From contig VGFD01000005.1 of NCBI GenBank assembly GCA_016868975.1, forward strand, positions 1 through 35,244: a stretch of DNA of 35,244 nucleotides, read 5' to 3'. Each line of letters opens with the position of its first letter. Positions within the stretch are counted from its first letter, which is position 1. This DNA comes from Armatimonadota bacterium. GTDB taxonomy: Bacteria; Vulcanimicrobiota; Xenobia; RGZZ01. Made by a program: the position numbers and the translations under genes. The notes under the pieces are model-generated. The model was given only the letters and a program-made list of their open reading frames with translations, was not told the DNA's origin and did no database searches. Positions 25,085 to 33,936 of this stretch are shown in pieces.

Positions 25085-26173
25085 TCAGCGGATTCCCACC
25101 AGCGCGCGCACGAGTTCGTGGTAGGCGCGGAGACCGTCGAGGTCGAGCCATTCGTGGTCCGCATGCATTCCGCCGCCGGACGGGCCCCAGCAGACGGCGG
25201 GTACCCCGCGCGCCCCCCAGTAGCGCGCGTCCGACGCGAAGTGCGCGCCCACGAAGCTCGGCGCGCGGCCCAGGCGATCCTCCTGGATCGCGGCCAGGCG
25301 TTGCACGGCCGGATGATCGGGCGGCGTGTCCAGCGCCGGGGCAAGCTGCACGATCTCCACGGCGGCACCGGGGAAGCATCTCCGCACGAAGTCAAGGATG
25401 GCCTCGGGGTCGTCCTCGGCCACCCAGCGCACATCGATGCCCAGGTGCGCCTCCTCGGGCACGCGGTTGTGCGCCTCGCCGGCCCGCAGCACGGTGGGCG
25501 TCGCGGTGGTGCGCCAGACCTCGTCCTCGGCCAGGGGATAGCATTCAAGCACGCGTGCCAGGCCGGCGCTGAGCACGGGAATGGGATTTTGCGCTTGCCA
25601 CGGCATGGCGGCGTGCCCCGGCCGGCCCGGCAGGCGGACGGTCAGCCACAGCACTCCCTTGGCGCGATTGCAGACGTCAAGGTTGGTGGGCTCGCCGGCC
25701 ACGAAAAAATCCCCGCTGAACCCTTCCTGGACCAGTGTGCCGGCGCCGCAGTGCCCGCCAATCTCCTCATCGGTGACAAATTGCACCTGGAGGTCTGGCT
25801 TGTCGGTGAGCCTCGCCACCTCGCGCAGGATCTCGACATACACCGCCGCGGCACCCTTCATGTCGTACACCCCGCGCCCACTGATGCGCGCGCCTTCGCG
25901 GCGCACCGCGAATTGCCCGGGGCGGGCGGGCACCACGTCGAGGTGCGCGTTCAACACCAGCGCCGCTTCACGCCGGCTGCTGGTGGAAATCACCAGGTGA
26001 TGGGACCCGCGCGTGCGGTGCAGGCCCTCCTGGGGCACCAGGGCGTCCACCAGATCCATCACCCGCGCGCACGCGGCGGCGTCGGACGACACGGACGGAA
26101 CGGCCACCAGGCGCTCAACGACGTCCAGCAGTGGATCCATCAAGGCAGGGGCCGCCACAGCCGGCGCCTCCAT
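25085..26173 (-). CDS. M20-family peptidase/deacylase (ArgE/DapE-like)
   Basis: LNAHLDVVPA, GRGVYDMKGAAAVY, FVTDEEIGGHCGAGTLV, FVAGEPTNLDVC metal-site motifs. Confidence 0.9.
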   Translation of the reverse strand: MEAPAVAAPALMDPLLDVVERLVAVPSVSSDAAACARVMDLVDALVPQEGLHRTRGSHHLVISTSSRREAALVLNAHLDVVPARPGQFAVRREGARISGRGVYDMKGAAAVYVEILREVARLTDKPDLQVQFVTDEEIGGHCGAGTLVQEGFSGDFFVAGEPTNLDVCNRAKGVLWLTVRLPGRPGHAAMPWQAQNPIPVLSAGLARVLECYPLAEDEVWRTTATPTVLRAGEAHNRVPEEAHLGIDVRWVAEDDPEAILDFVRRCFPGAAVEIVQLAPALDTPPDHPAVQRLAAIQEDRLGRAPSFVGAHFASDARYWGARGVPAVCWGPSGGGMHADHEWLDLDGLRAYHELVRALVGIR

Positions 26174-26234
26174 GGTTTTACGGCCGGCTTCGCGGCCCGT
26201 TCCCAGCGCGTGAGCGCCCGTGTGTTCACGGGCG

Positions 26235-27320
26235 TCACGAAACGTCCAGCGGATGGAACCCGCGCCCGTGAATTTCCGAGGCGCCCAGCACCACCACGAA
26301 GGCCTGCGCGTCCACTTCGCGCACGAGGTGCTTGAGGCGCGGCAGATCGGCCGGCGACATGGCGCACATCAACATCGGGCGCTCGGCGCCGGTGTACAGC
26401 CCGCGCGCGGAAATCGCGGTGACGCCGCGGTCCATGTCGCTGAGGATGCGGGCGCCGATGTCGTTGCTCTTTTCGGAAATGATGTAGACGAGGTGCTGCT
26501 TGCGCCGCATCCAGGGCAGCGTGAGGTCGCGGCCCAGCACTTCCGACAACTGGGCCGCCAGCCCGCCCTGGCCCAGCGTGTAGCGGGGCAGGACCTCGCC
26601 GGGCGCCTCCTGCAAGCTCATGGTGGCAAACGCAACGATAATGATGCACACGTAAAAAATAACGCCGCAGGAGATGATCACCGAGCCGGGCACCGGCCCG
26701 GCCGCCGCGCGCGCCACGAACTCGCCCCACGAGCTGACGTTGGTGGGCTGGGAGGCCACTTTGAAAACCCAGGTCACCGCCAGGATGAGAAAAATCATCA
26801 AATAATTTTGCCGCAGGCGACGGCCCACGGCCTCCGCCATGCTGATGGGAAACTGCGGATTGAGCAGGCTGGAGGTCAGTGCTTCCGCCCACGCCTCGGA
26901 GGGGGTGAACGGGGGCAGCAGCATGGCCGCGAAAAAATCAGTCTCCATGAGGCGGACGCGCGCGGTCCACAACTCGTAGTAGCGATAGCGGCGTGCTTCC
27001 ACGAAGAGGAACATGACAATCAGGAGCGAGCCGATGGGGATGACGATGTGCGTCTTGCCGATGTCCCCCAGCGCGAAGGTGAGCAGCGCGCCGGCGGTGA
27101 CCACCGCCCAGTTGGTGGTGGCGTCCAGCCGCTGGCGCCAGGTAGTGGAGCGGTTCACCTCGCCGCGGTAGAAGTGGGACATCGCGGCGTTGAACTCGGA
27201 CGGGCCCAGGCGGTATCCCTTGAACGACCAGAGGTCGTGCATGGTTCGCGGGTTCGCGCGGCGCTCCTCGGGGGCGTTCTCTTCGCCGCGACTGCCCGCG
27301 GTGGCGTCGCCTTCGGACAT
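26235..27320 (-). CDS. DUF2270-like integral membrane protein with a C-terminal YitT/DUF2179-like domain
   Basis: Start ATG 27320 preceded by GGAGGTAACG. FYRGEVNRSTTWRQRLDATTNWAVVTAGALLTFALG, several TMs, then HLVYIISEKSNDIGARILSDMDRGVTAISARGLYTGAERPMLMCAMSPADLPRLKHLVREVDAQAFVVVLGASEIHGRGF. Confidence 0.75.
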   Translation of the reverse strand: MSEGDATAGSRGEENAPEERRANPRTMHDLWSFKGYRLGPSEFNAAMSHFYRGEVNRSTTWRQRLDATTNWAVVTAGALLTFALGDIGKTHIVIPIGSLLIVMFLFVEARRYRYYELWTARVRLMETDFFAAMLLPPFTPSEAWAEALTSSLLNPQFPISMAEAVGRRLRQNYLMIFLILAVTWVFKVASQPTNVSSWGEFVARAAAGPVPGSVIISCGVIFYVCIIIVAFATMSLQEAPGEVLPRYTLGQGGLAAQLSEVLGRDLTLPWMRRKQHLVYIISEKSNDIGARILSDMDRGVTAISARGLYTGAERPMLMCAMSPADLPRLKHLVREVDAQAFVVVLGASEIHGRGFHPLDVS

Positions 27321-27468
27321 CGTTACCTCCTGGGTTTGGCGCCGGGATTCGGTTCGAGAACCGGCCGCTCCTTCAACCCGTTTTCGGCGGATCATCTTCT
27401 ATTGCGGCGAAGGGGATCCGTCCGCATCGCCGAAGTCGGGCGGCTCGATATCACGCTGCGGGGGATTT

Positions 27469-28647
27469 GTGAAGCCTGCAACCGCTCAAAAGCTTGTTCC
27501 CTTCGGGGTTTCCATTTTCAGCGAGATGACCGCGCTCGCCAACCAGCACAAGGCCATCAACCTGTCCCAGGGCTTCCCCGATTTCGACGGCCCGGACTGG
27601 CTGAAGGACGCCGCCCGCCAGGCCGTCATCGACGGCCCCAACCAGTATGCGCCCTCCCACGGGCTGCCGGTGCTGCGCCAGGCCATCGCGGACACCACCC
27701 GCCGGCTGTACGGGCTCGATTACGACGTCGACACCGAGATCACCGTATATTCCGGGGGCACCGAGGCGATTTTCTCCACGCTGACCGGCCTGCTGGATCC
27801 GGGCGACGAAGTGATTCTTCTTGAGCCTTTCTACGACTCGTACCCGGCCTGCGTCGCCATGGCGGGCGCGGTGGCGCGCTACGTTCCGCTCCGCTGGCCA
27901 AACTTCGAATTTGATCAGATAGAGCTGGCGGCGGCGTTCAACGCGCGCACGAAAGTGCTGGTGCTCAACACCCCCAACAATCCTTCCGGGAAAGTGTTTT
28001 CGCGCTCTGAGATGGAGGTCATTGCGGAGCTCGTGCGACGCCACGACGTGTACGTGATGACCGACGAGGTGTATGAGCACATCACCTTTGACGGCGCGCA
28101 ACACGTGCCGTTCGCGACCCTGCCGGGGATGCGCGAGCGCACCATCACCGTGTCTTCGACGGCCAAGACCTTCAGCATGACAGGCTGGAAGATCGGCTAC
28201 ACCCTGGGCCCTCCGGCGCTCTCCAAGGCCGCGCGCAGCGCGCACCAGTTCGTCACGTTCTGCACCTCGACCCCGCTCCAGGTGGCCATGGCGGAAGCCA
28301 TCCGCCGCCTGGAAGAGTACAAGCCGGTGCTGGATGCGGAATATCGGGAGCGCCGCGACGTGCTGCTGAACGTGCTGCAAGAGGTGGGGTTTGAGGTGCG
28401 CCCGCCGCGGGGCACCTATTTCGTGCTGGCCGACTTCCGACGCTTCGGATTCGAAGACGACGTGGCGTTCTGCAAATATCTGACCACCGAGGTTGGAGTC
28501 GCGGCGATTCCTCCCAGCGCATTTTATTTTCACAAGGAGGAAGGCCGCCACCTGGTGCGTTTCGCGTTCTGCAAGAACGTGGCCACCCTGCGTGCCGCCG
28601 GCGAGCGCCTGCAGACGCTCCGCGCGCGCGCCGCGGCCGCCGGATAA
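27469..28647 (+). CDS. PLP-dependent class I/II aminotransferase (glutamine/methionine-type, YbdL/KAT-like)
   Basis: Likely GTG start 27469: INLSQGFPDFDGPDWLKDAARQAV, GPNQYAPSHGLPVLRQAIA, VLNTPNNPSGKVFS, MTDEVYEHITFDG, SSTAKTFSMTGWKIGY. Confidence 0.92.
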   Translation: MKPATAQKLVPFGVSIFSEMTALANQHKAINLSQGFPDFDGPDWLKDAARQAVIDGPNQYAPSHGLPVLRQAIADTTRRLYGLDYDVDTEITVYSGGTEAIFSTLTGLLDPGDEVILLEPFYDSYPACVAMAGAVARYVPLRWPNFEFDQIELAAAFNARTKVLVLNTPNNPSGKVFSRSEMEVIAELVRRHDVYVMTDEVYEHITFDGAQHVPFATLPGMRERTITVSSTAKTFSMTGWKIGYTLGPPALSKAARSAHQFVTFCTSTPLQVAMAEAIRRLEEYKPVLDAEYRERRDVLLNVLQEVGFEVRPPRGTYFVLADFRRFGFEDDVAFCKYLTTEVGVAAIPPSAFYFHKEEGRHLVRFAFCKNVATLRAAGERLQTLRARAAAAG

Positions 28648-28651
28648 ACCA

Positions 28652-29473
28652 ATGCGCACCGCGATTTTACAGCACGACACCGCCTGGGAAGATCGGCCGG
28701 AGAATTTCCGCAAGATCGAACGTCTGCTGGACTCGGTCATGGATCAGAAGCCCGAGCTGGCCTGCATGCCGGAAATGTTTGCGAGCGGATTTTCCCTGAA
28801 TGTGGCCGGCGTGGCGGAAGAACCCGAGGGGCCTACCTTCCATTTCTTGCGTGAGCTGGCACGCAGCCGTGGTGTCGCGGTGCAGGGAACGTTTCCGGAA
28901 AAAGTTCCCGGGGACGACAAGGGTCTGAACACTTGCGTGACATTTGACGCCCGCGGGCGACTGCTCTGCCGCTACCACAAGATCCACCCGTTCTCGTACG
29001 GCGGGGAGGACCGGCACTACCGCAAGGGTTCGATGTTGCCCGTCTTTTCGCTGGGGCCGTTTTCCGCGGCGACGCCGATATGCTACGACCTGCGCTTTCC
29101 GGAGATTTTCCGCCACGCGATGCGTCGAGGCGCCAACCTCTTCATCGTGCCGGCCAACTGGCCCGAAGTGCGTCAGCACCACTGGCGGGCCCTGTCCATC
29201 GCGCGGGCCATCGAGAACCTCTCGTGGGTTGTCGCCATCAACCGCACCGGCCAGGGCGGCAATCTGGTCTACGCCGGTGGCTCGCTGGTGATCGCGCCAA
29301 CCGGCGAGGTCGTGCTGGAAATGGACGCCGGCGAGCAGGCGGCGGTGGTGGACGTCGATCCGGCGGCGATGCTGGCCGCCCGAGACCGCTTCCGATTTCT
29401 CGACGACGTGCGGCACGACCTGATGCCCGACCTGTTCGGGGTGCTTGAAAAAACCGCCACGCCGCCGATATAA
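28652..29473 (+). CDS. Carbon-nitrogen hydrolase, omega-amidase-like
   Basis: Nitrilase-fold triad: ACMPEMFASGF (Glu), YHKIHPFSYGGE (Lys), ATPICYDLRFPEIFR (Cys). 4 nt after the aminotransferase stop. Confidence 0.92.
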   Translation: MRTAILQHDTAWEDRPENFRKIERLLDSVMDQKPELACMPEMFASGFSLNVAGVAEEPEGPTFHFLRELARSRGVAVQGTFPEKVPGDDKGLNTCVTFDARGRLLCRYHKIHPFSYGGEDRHYRKGSMLPVFSLGPFSAATPICYDLRFPEIFRHAMRRGANLFIVPANWPEVRQHHWRALSIARAIENLSWVVAINRTGQGGNLVYAGGSLVIAPTGEVVLEMDAGEQAAVVDVDPAAMLAARDRFRFLDDVRHDLMPDLFGVLEKTATPPI

Positions 29474-29517
29474 TCAAGGCACCCGGTCTCTTTGAAAATA
29501 GTGATGGAGGGTCCGCC

Positions 29518-29733
29518 GTGGGCAAACTTGCCACCACTGCCATAGGAGGCCTCGCCGCACTGGCCGGCCTGCTCATCCTGCGTGAAGCGCGCCGCCCGCG
29601 GAAAAGAGAGCCCGATGACGAGATCCTGTACATCCACGCCGAGCCGCGCTACGACTCGCCACGTCCGCAGGCCATCCCCCGTAACAAGATGGTCGTCGTG
29701 CCGATGAAGGCGTTCGAGGACGCCCAGCAATAG
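29518..29733 (+). CDS. Small membrane-anchored hypothetical protein
   Basis: GTG start after GGAGGG: MGKLATTAIGGLAALAGLLILREARRPRKREPDDEILYIHAEPRYD...; convergent with the next gene (7 nt between stops). Confidence 0.6.
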   Translation: MGKLATTAIGGLAALAGLLILREARRPRKREPDDEILYIHAEPRYDSPRPQAIPRNKMVVVPMKAFEDAQQ

Positions 29734-29740
29734 ATTTTAG

Positions 29741-31501
29741 TTACAGACGGGCGTTCTCGGGGATGTCCTCGGCCACTCCGCCTTTGCCGAAGCGGCGATG
29801 AACCACCTGGAACAGCCACTGGTTCATCGACTCCTTGAGGAACGGCCCGATCACGTTGGCCAGCTCGGGCGCGCTGGTCGAGCGGTTCGCCTCCCTGGCC
29901 CAGCGGAAGCTGTCGTCGAGCATTGCCAGCATGACGTTGCGGAACTTGCTCGGGTCCTGCAGCACGTAGTAGGAGACGTAGCGCATGTCTTCGAGCGCCT
30001 GCGCGGCCAGGCGGCTGTCCGGGTGCTCGCGCACGAAGGCCGCCATCTCGACGAGCGTGCGATTCGGATCGAGGGCGGCTCGCGACATGTAACGCTCGCG
30101 CGGCCAGCCGAGGGCGTGCTGCTTGAGCTTCCAGTTGGTCATCATGTAGGCCAGCCGCGCGCGGCGGTCGGTCGGCTTCACCACGTCGATGACGACCGGG
30201 TTATCGTTGCGGACCGCGGCGATGAACAGCGTCTGCTCGAGCTGCTCGGCCTTGATGCGGGCCAGTCGCTGCGCCTCGGCGAGATCCTTTGCCATCAGCG
30301 CGTCGAGGATGAGCGCGGTGGACAGGGCTCCCTCGCCGTCCTGTCCCACGACGACGTAGTTGCCCTCCTTCATCTGGGCCATCAGCTTTTCGTCAACCCC
30401 ATTGGCGAAAAGGCGCGAGTGCGGCGCCTGCGCCGTCGGGGCCGGCTGCGGCTGCACCGCGACTTTCGGGGCCTGCTGCGTGCGGGCGAACACCAGCACC
30501 ACCACGCCCACCAGCAGCGCCAGCAGGAGCATGCTGCTCATGTCGCGGCGCGGAGCGGGTCTGCTTTGTCGGGCGTTGGCGTGAGTCGGTGCGGGCGGCG
30601 CCGCGGATTTCGGAACGGCCGGGCCGGGCGCCGGAACCACCAGCGGCTCCGAGGTCTCGACCATGTCGCGCGGCGTCGGATCGGCCACCATGCGCTCGCT
30701 GCGCGGCGCCGGGAGGGCGGCCAGCACGGGCGCGGCGGCGGCGGCCGGAGCGTCCACGATCTCAGGGCCGAGCGGCGTGGTGTCCTGCCACTGCGCGTCC
30801 ACCGGGGTACCGGTGGAAACGACGGAGGACAGCACTCTCGGGTCGGCGAGCGTGGGCGCGGACACCACCAGCGGTCCACCCGCGCGCGATGGAGCGATGG
30901 GCTCTTCCTCAACGGTGGGCTCAGGTCGCGGCGCGGGGACAATTTTCGCTGGCGCGATTTCCGGGGCCGCCTGGGGACGCGCTGCCACGGTCTCGGCGCG
31001 CACTTCCGGCGCGGCGGGCCGCGGAGTGTCGCCGCGACGCGCGGACTCCCACTCCTTGCGCTTGTTCTTGCTCATCGGGCGCTTCCCGCGGCCGGCCTTG
31101 CCCGCGGCGGGCGTCTCGACCGTCTCGCCGGCGCGCCCCTCGAGAATGTCCCGGACCGGAGGCGGCGTCAGCGGGCGGGCGAGGTCTTCTTCTTCCCGAG
31201 CCGGCGGCGTCACGGCCTCGCGCGGAAGCATTGCGGCGGTCACCGCGGTGGAAAGGTAGATCTCCATCGAGTCCACCTCACCAGGACGGGCGGCCACTTC
31301 CACTTTCTCGGCGAGCGGTTCGCGCGCCGGCGAGGGCGGCGAGGCCGGTGGGCGCACCTCGGCGAGCGGAGCCGCTTCAGTGGCCCCTGCCAGGGTGGCC
31401 GGGCTCTCGGTCGCGTCCGTGGGCTCCCCGACCAGCACGAAACGCGGCCCGTTGTTCGTGACCTCAAGCTTGAACTGCGATTTCTTATCGGTGTGTTTCA
31501 C
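29741..31501 (-). CDS. Pro/Ala-rich single-TM hypothetical protein
   Basis: Likely GTG start 31501 (GGAGGT upstream). Long low-complexity linker, TM MSSMLLLALLVGVVVLVFA, folded C-terminal domain DEKLMAQMKEGNYVVVGQDGEGALSTALILDALMAKDLAEAQRLARIKAEQLEQTLFIAAVRNDNPVVIDVVKPTDRRARLAYMMTNWKLKQ. Confidence 0.8.
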   Translation of the reverse strand: MKHTDKKSQFKLEVTNNGPRFVLVGEPTDATESPATLAGATEAAPLAEVRPPASPPSPAREPLAEKVEVAARPGEVDSMEIYLSTAVTAAMLPREAVTPPAREEEDLARPLTPPPVRDILEGRAGETVETPAAGKAGRGKRPMSKNKRKEWESARRGDTPRPAAPEVRAETVAARPQAAPEIAPAKIVPAPRPEPTVEEEPIAPSRAGGPLVVSAPTLADPRVLSSVVSTGTPVDAQWQDTTPLGPEIVDAPAAAAAPVLAALPAPRSERMVADPTPRDMVETSEPLVVPAPGPAVPKSAAPPAPTHANARQSRPAPRRDMSSMLLLALLVGVVVLVFARTQQAPKVAVQPQPAPTAQAPHSRLFANGVDEKLMAQMKEGNYVVVGQDGEGALSTALILDALMAKDLAEAQRLARIKAEQLEQTLFIAAVRNDNPVVIDVVKPTDRRARLAYMMTNWKLKQHALGWPRERYMSRAALDPNRTLVEMAAFVREHPDSRLAAQALEDMRYVSYYVLQDPSKFRNVMLAMLDDSFRWAREANRSTSAPELANVIGPFLKESMNQWLFQVVHRRFGKGGVAEDIPENARL

Positions 31502-31671
31502 CGTGCTTACCTCCCGCCGTCCTGCGTCCAGGAGCACTCAACGCCACTCCGGAACGCCCGAAAACCTGACATCCCTCATGAAACCGACTCATACTAGCAC
31601 GCGGCCCCGGAAGGGTCAATCAAAAATGGCGGGGTTGCGGGCACCGTTTGTAAACAAACCGGCAACATGCA

Positions 31672-31705
31672 ACGAAGCCGACGCCCATGCGGGTGCCGGC
31701 TTCGT
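31672..31705 (-). terminator. Hairpin downstream of the pseudokinase gene
   Basis: ACGAAGCCG...CGGCTTCGT 9 bp arms plus inner GCCC/GGGT pairing; weak T-run, so intrinsic termination is not certain. Confidence 0.5.
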
Positions 31706-31724
31706 CCCAGGGGATTCGGCGGTG

Positions 31725-32771
31725 TCAGCTCACCGATTCAGACTCGTTGGACACCTGGATGGTGGACAGCTCGGTGAGGAACGCGCCCGCGGAGTGCGGG
31801 CGTTTGCTCGGGTCCTTCTCCATCAAGCGGGCCACGAGACTGTCGAGCTCAGTGGGGATGCCGGCCTGCACCAGTCCGGGGTGCGGCGCGTCCTCGGTCA
31901 TCTTCTTGACGGCCAGTTCCCCGAACGTGCTGCCCGCGTGCGGCGGGCGCCCGGTAAGCATCTCGAAGGCCACCACCCCGAGCGAATAGAGGTCCGACCG
32001 AGGATCCAGCGGCTTGCCCATAATGGCTTCCGGCGAGAGGTATAGCGCGGTTCCCAGCACGTCGCCCCGCTGGGTCACGGCTTGCTCGTCCTCGGCCTGC
32101 GCCACGCCGAAATTATAGAGGATCGCGCGGCCGTTCTCCTGGACCTTTACCGAGCCGGGCTTCACGTTGCGGTGCACGACCTCGTTGCGGTGCACCGCGG
32201 CCAGTCCGCCGGCCAGGTGCTCAAGCAGGGGCACCACGCGTGACGGCGGCATGGGGGCCTCGCGGCGGATGACTTCGGTCAGATCCTCGCCGTACAGTGG
32301 CTCGGTGGCCAGGATAGGCACGGTGCGCCCGCGGTCCTTGATCTTCTCAAAGGCGCGGAAGCCGACCACGTGCGGATTCTCGATCCCCTCGAGGACTTTG
32401 GCCTCACGCTCGAAGCGGGCCATCGCCATCTTGTCCTCGAGGCACTTGGTGGTGGGGATCTTCAGGTCGCACGCCTGGTCTTGGGCGTCTTTCGCGCGAT
32501 AGTTCACGAAGCCCACGTTCTCGGAGAGCTTCTCCTCGAGCTTGTATCCCCCAACCTCGTTGCGGCTGATGGGGAGGTTGGACAGGCTCATCATCTCGTC
32601 GGTCATCGAGACGACCCGGGCCGCTGCCTGCTCCGTCCGTCGCTTCAGCCCCGCCGTGCGGATGAGCAGAAAGACGATGACGACCAGCACCACGGAAAGT
32701 GCGAGGATGAGCTTCTCACTGGAACCCAGCTTCGCGAGCGAAACGGCGATCCAACCCGCCGTCAGGTACAT
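31725..32771 (-). CDS. Membrane-anchored Ser/Thr protein kinase homologue, predicted pseudokinase
   Basis: N-terminal TM LILALSVVLVVIVFLLI; kinase fold with ACDLKI, FEREAKVLEGIENPHVVGF, GTALYLSPEAIMGKPLDPRSDLYSLGVVAFEMLTGRPP; catalytic loop VVHRNVKPGSVKV (HRN) and YNFGVAQ (NFG). Confidence 0.88.
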   Translation of the reverse strand: MYLTAGWIAVSLAKLGSSEKLILALSVVLVVIVFLLIRTAGLKRRTEQAAARVVSMTDEMMSLSNLPISRNEVGGYKLEEKLSENVGFVNYRAKDAQDQACDLKIPTTKCLEDKMAMARFEREAKVLEGIENPHVVGFRAFEKIKDRGRTVPILATEPLYGEDLTEVIRREAPMPPSRVVPLLEHLAGGLAAVHRNEVVHRNVKPGSVKVQENGRAILYNFGVAQAEDEQAVTQRGDVLGTALYLSPEAIMGKPLDPRSDLYSLGVVAFEMLTGRPPHAGSTFGELAVKKMTEDAPHPGLVQAGIPTELDSLVARLMEKDPSKRPHSAGAFLTELSTIQVSNESESVS

Positions 32772-33064
32772 AGTGCGCTCCTTTGATTAAGCCCAAATCG
32801 GTGTGATCGTGTCGCGCGGCACGCCCGGGGTCAGCGGCTTCCGTGCTGCGCGACACTAAGGGGTTCGCCTTGCGCCAGGGGTTCCTCCCCCCGCAAACCG
32901 CAACCATTGTAGCACGATATTCAACAACCGACAAGCCGCGGACCGCGCAACGGCGCGGACCGGCGTTGCAGACCGCTGGCCGCGCCAGGAATGTGCGGTT
33001 TACAAGAGGAGAGGCCACCTGCAACGCGAAGTCCAGCGCAGGCTCACCCGGAGGAGGCGGTTTC

Positions 33065-33580
33065 ATGCTGCGTCGTCGCGATCCCATGAAAGTTACGCTC
33101 AGCGACCTGAGAAAAATCACCGTTCTCGGAGTACTCTCCGACCGCCGCCTGCGCAAGTTTCTCCCTTATTGCCGCAAGCGGATGCTGCCCAAGAACACGG
33201 TGGTGTTCCTGGCCGACGAGCCGGCCGCCCACCTTTATTTCGTCCTCGACGGCGCCGCCGCCATGGTGGTCACCGGCGGCGGGGAGGTCCGCGCCACGGT
33301 TCACACCGCGCAGGCTGGCCAGTGCTTCGGCTGGTCGTCCCTGGTGCCGCCGTACATGTTCTCGGCTACCGCCCAGTGCATCGAGCCGACGCTGGTGGTC
33401 GAGGTCGACGCCGAGGGCCTGCGCCGGCTGTTCGCCAAGGACTACAAGGTCGGTTTCGCCATGATGTCCATCGTGGCGTGCCTCGCCACCCAGCGCCTGC
33501 ACGAGACCCACCAGACGCTCATCGAGACGCTGGGCAACCGCCGCGCCCTGGAGTCCCGGGAGCCGGTGCTGGCCGGCTGA
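33065..33580 (+). CDS. Cyclic-nucleotide-binding (Crp-like sensor) domain protein without HTH
   Basis: Start ATG 33065 after GGAGGAGG: ITVLGVLSDRRLRKFLPYCRKRMLPKNTVVFLADEPAAHLYFVLDGAAAMVV...AQAGQCFGWSSLVPPYMFSATAQCIEPTLVVEVDAEGLRRLF. Confidence 0.82.
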   Translation: MLRRRDPMKVTLSDLRKITVLGVLSDRRLRKFLPYCRKRMLPKNTVVFLADEPAAHLYFVLDGAAAMVVTGGGEVRATVHTAQAGQCFGWSSLVPPYMFSATAQCIEPTLVVEVDAEGLRRLFAKDYKVGFAMMSIVACLATQRLHETHQTLIETLGNRRALESREPVLAG

Positions 33581-33669
33581 GCGGATCAGGCAGCCAGCAC
33601 GAGCTTCTGATCGAGCCCAGCGCAAGGTCCGCTGGGAAAAACGACCTCGATTGAGACGCAAGAAATGCG

Positions 33670-33693
33670 AAAGCCTCGCAGATGCGAGGCTTT
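33670..33693 (-). terminator. Terminator hairpin at the end of the tRNA cluster
   Basis: AAAGCCTCGC-AGAT-GCGAGGCTTT, 10 bp perfect arms, 4 nt past the tRNA-Lys CCA. Confidence 0.7.
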
Positions 33694-33697
33694 CGGC

Positions 33698-33772
33698 TGG
33701 TAGGCCGCCCAGGTATCGAACCTGGGACACCCTGATTAAAAGTCAGGTGCTCTACCACTGAGCTAGCGGCCC
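33698..33772 (-). tRNA. tRNA-Lys(TTT), CCA encoded
   Basis: GGGCCGC...CTGACTTTTAATCAG...CCAGGTTCGATACCTGG GCGGCCT A CCA; full cloverleaf. Confidence 0.95.
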
Positions 33773-33789
33773 GTTTATGAGGTTCTGGT

Positions 33790-33862
33790 CGCGCCCAGAG
33801 GGACTCGAACCCCCAACACCCAGCTCCGAAGGCTGGTGCTCTATCCATTGAGCTATGGGCGC
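33790..33862 (-). tRNA. tRNA-Arg(TCG)
   Basis: GCGCCCA...CCAGC CTTCGGA GCTGG...GGGGGTTCGAGTCCCTC TGGGCGC G. Confidence 0.93.
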
Positions 33863-33892
33863 ATGTGCCCGGTCCAGCCGAGCCCATTTGTT

Positions 33893-33931
33893 AAAACGGG
33901 ACTGCCGTTGCCTGCAGTCCCGCACGTTTTT
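33893..33931. terminator. Terminator-like hairpin inside the tRNA cluster
   Basis: CGGGACTGC-N8-GCAGTCCCG (33897-33922); TTTT follows on the minus strand and CACGTTTTT on the plus strand. Confidence 0.6.
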
Positions 33932-33936
33932 GGTGG

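Noticed and set aside
29798-31597. 599 aa plus-strand ORF opposite the Pro-rich TM protein
   Set aside because: Antisense artefact; His/Arg/Gly-rich with no coherent hydrophobic pattern, while the minus frame has SD, TM and domain-like sequence.
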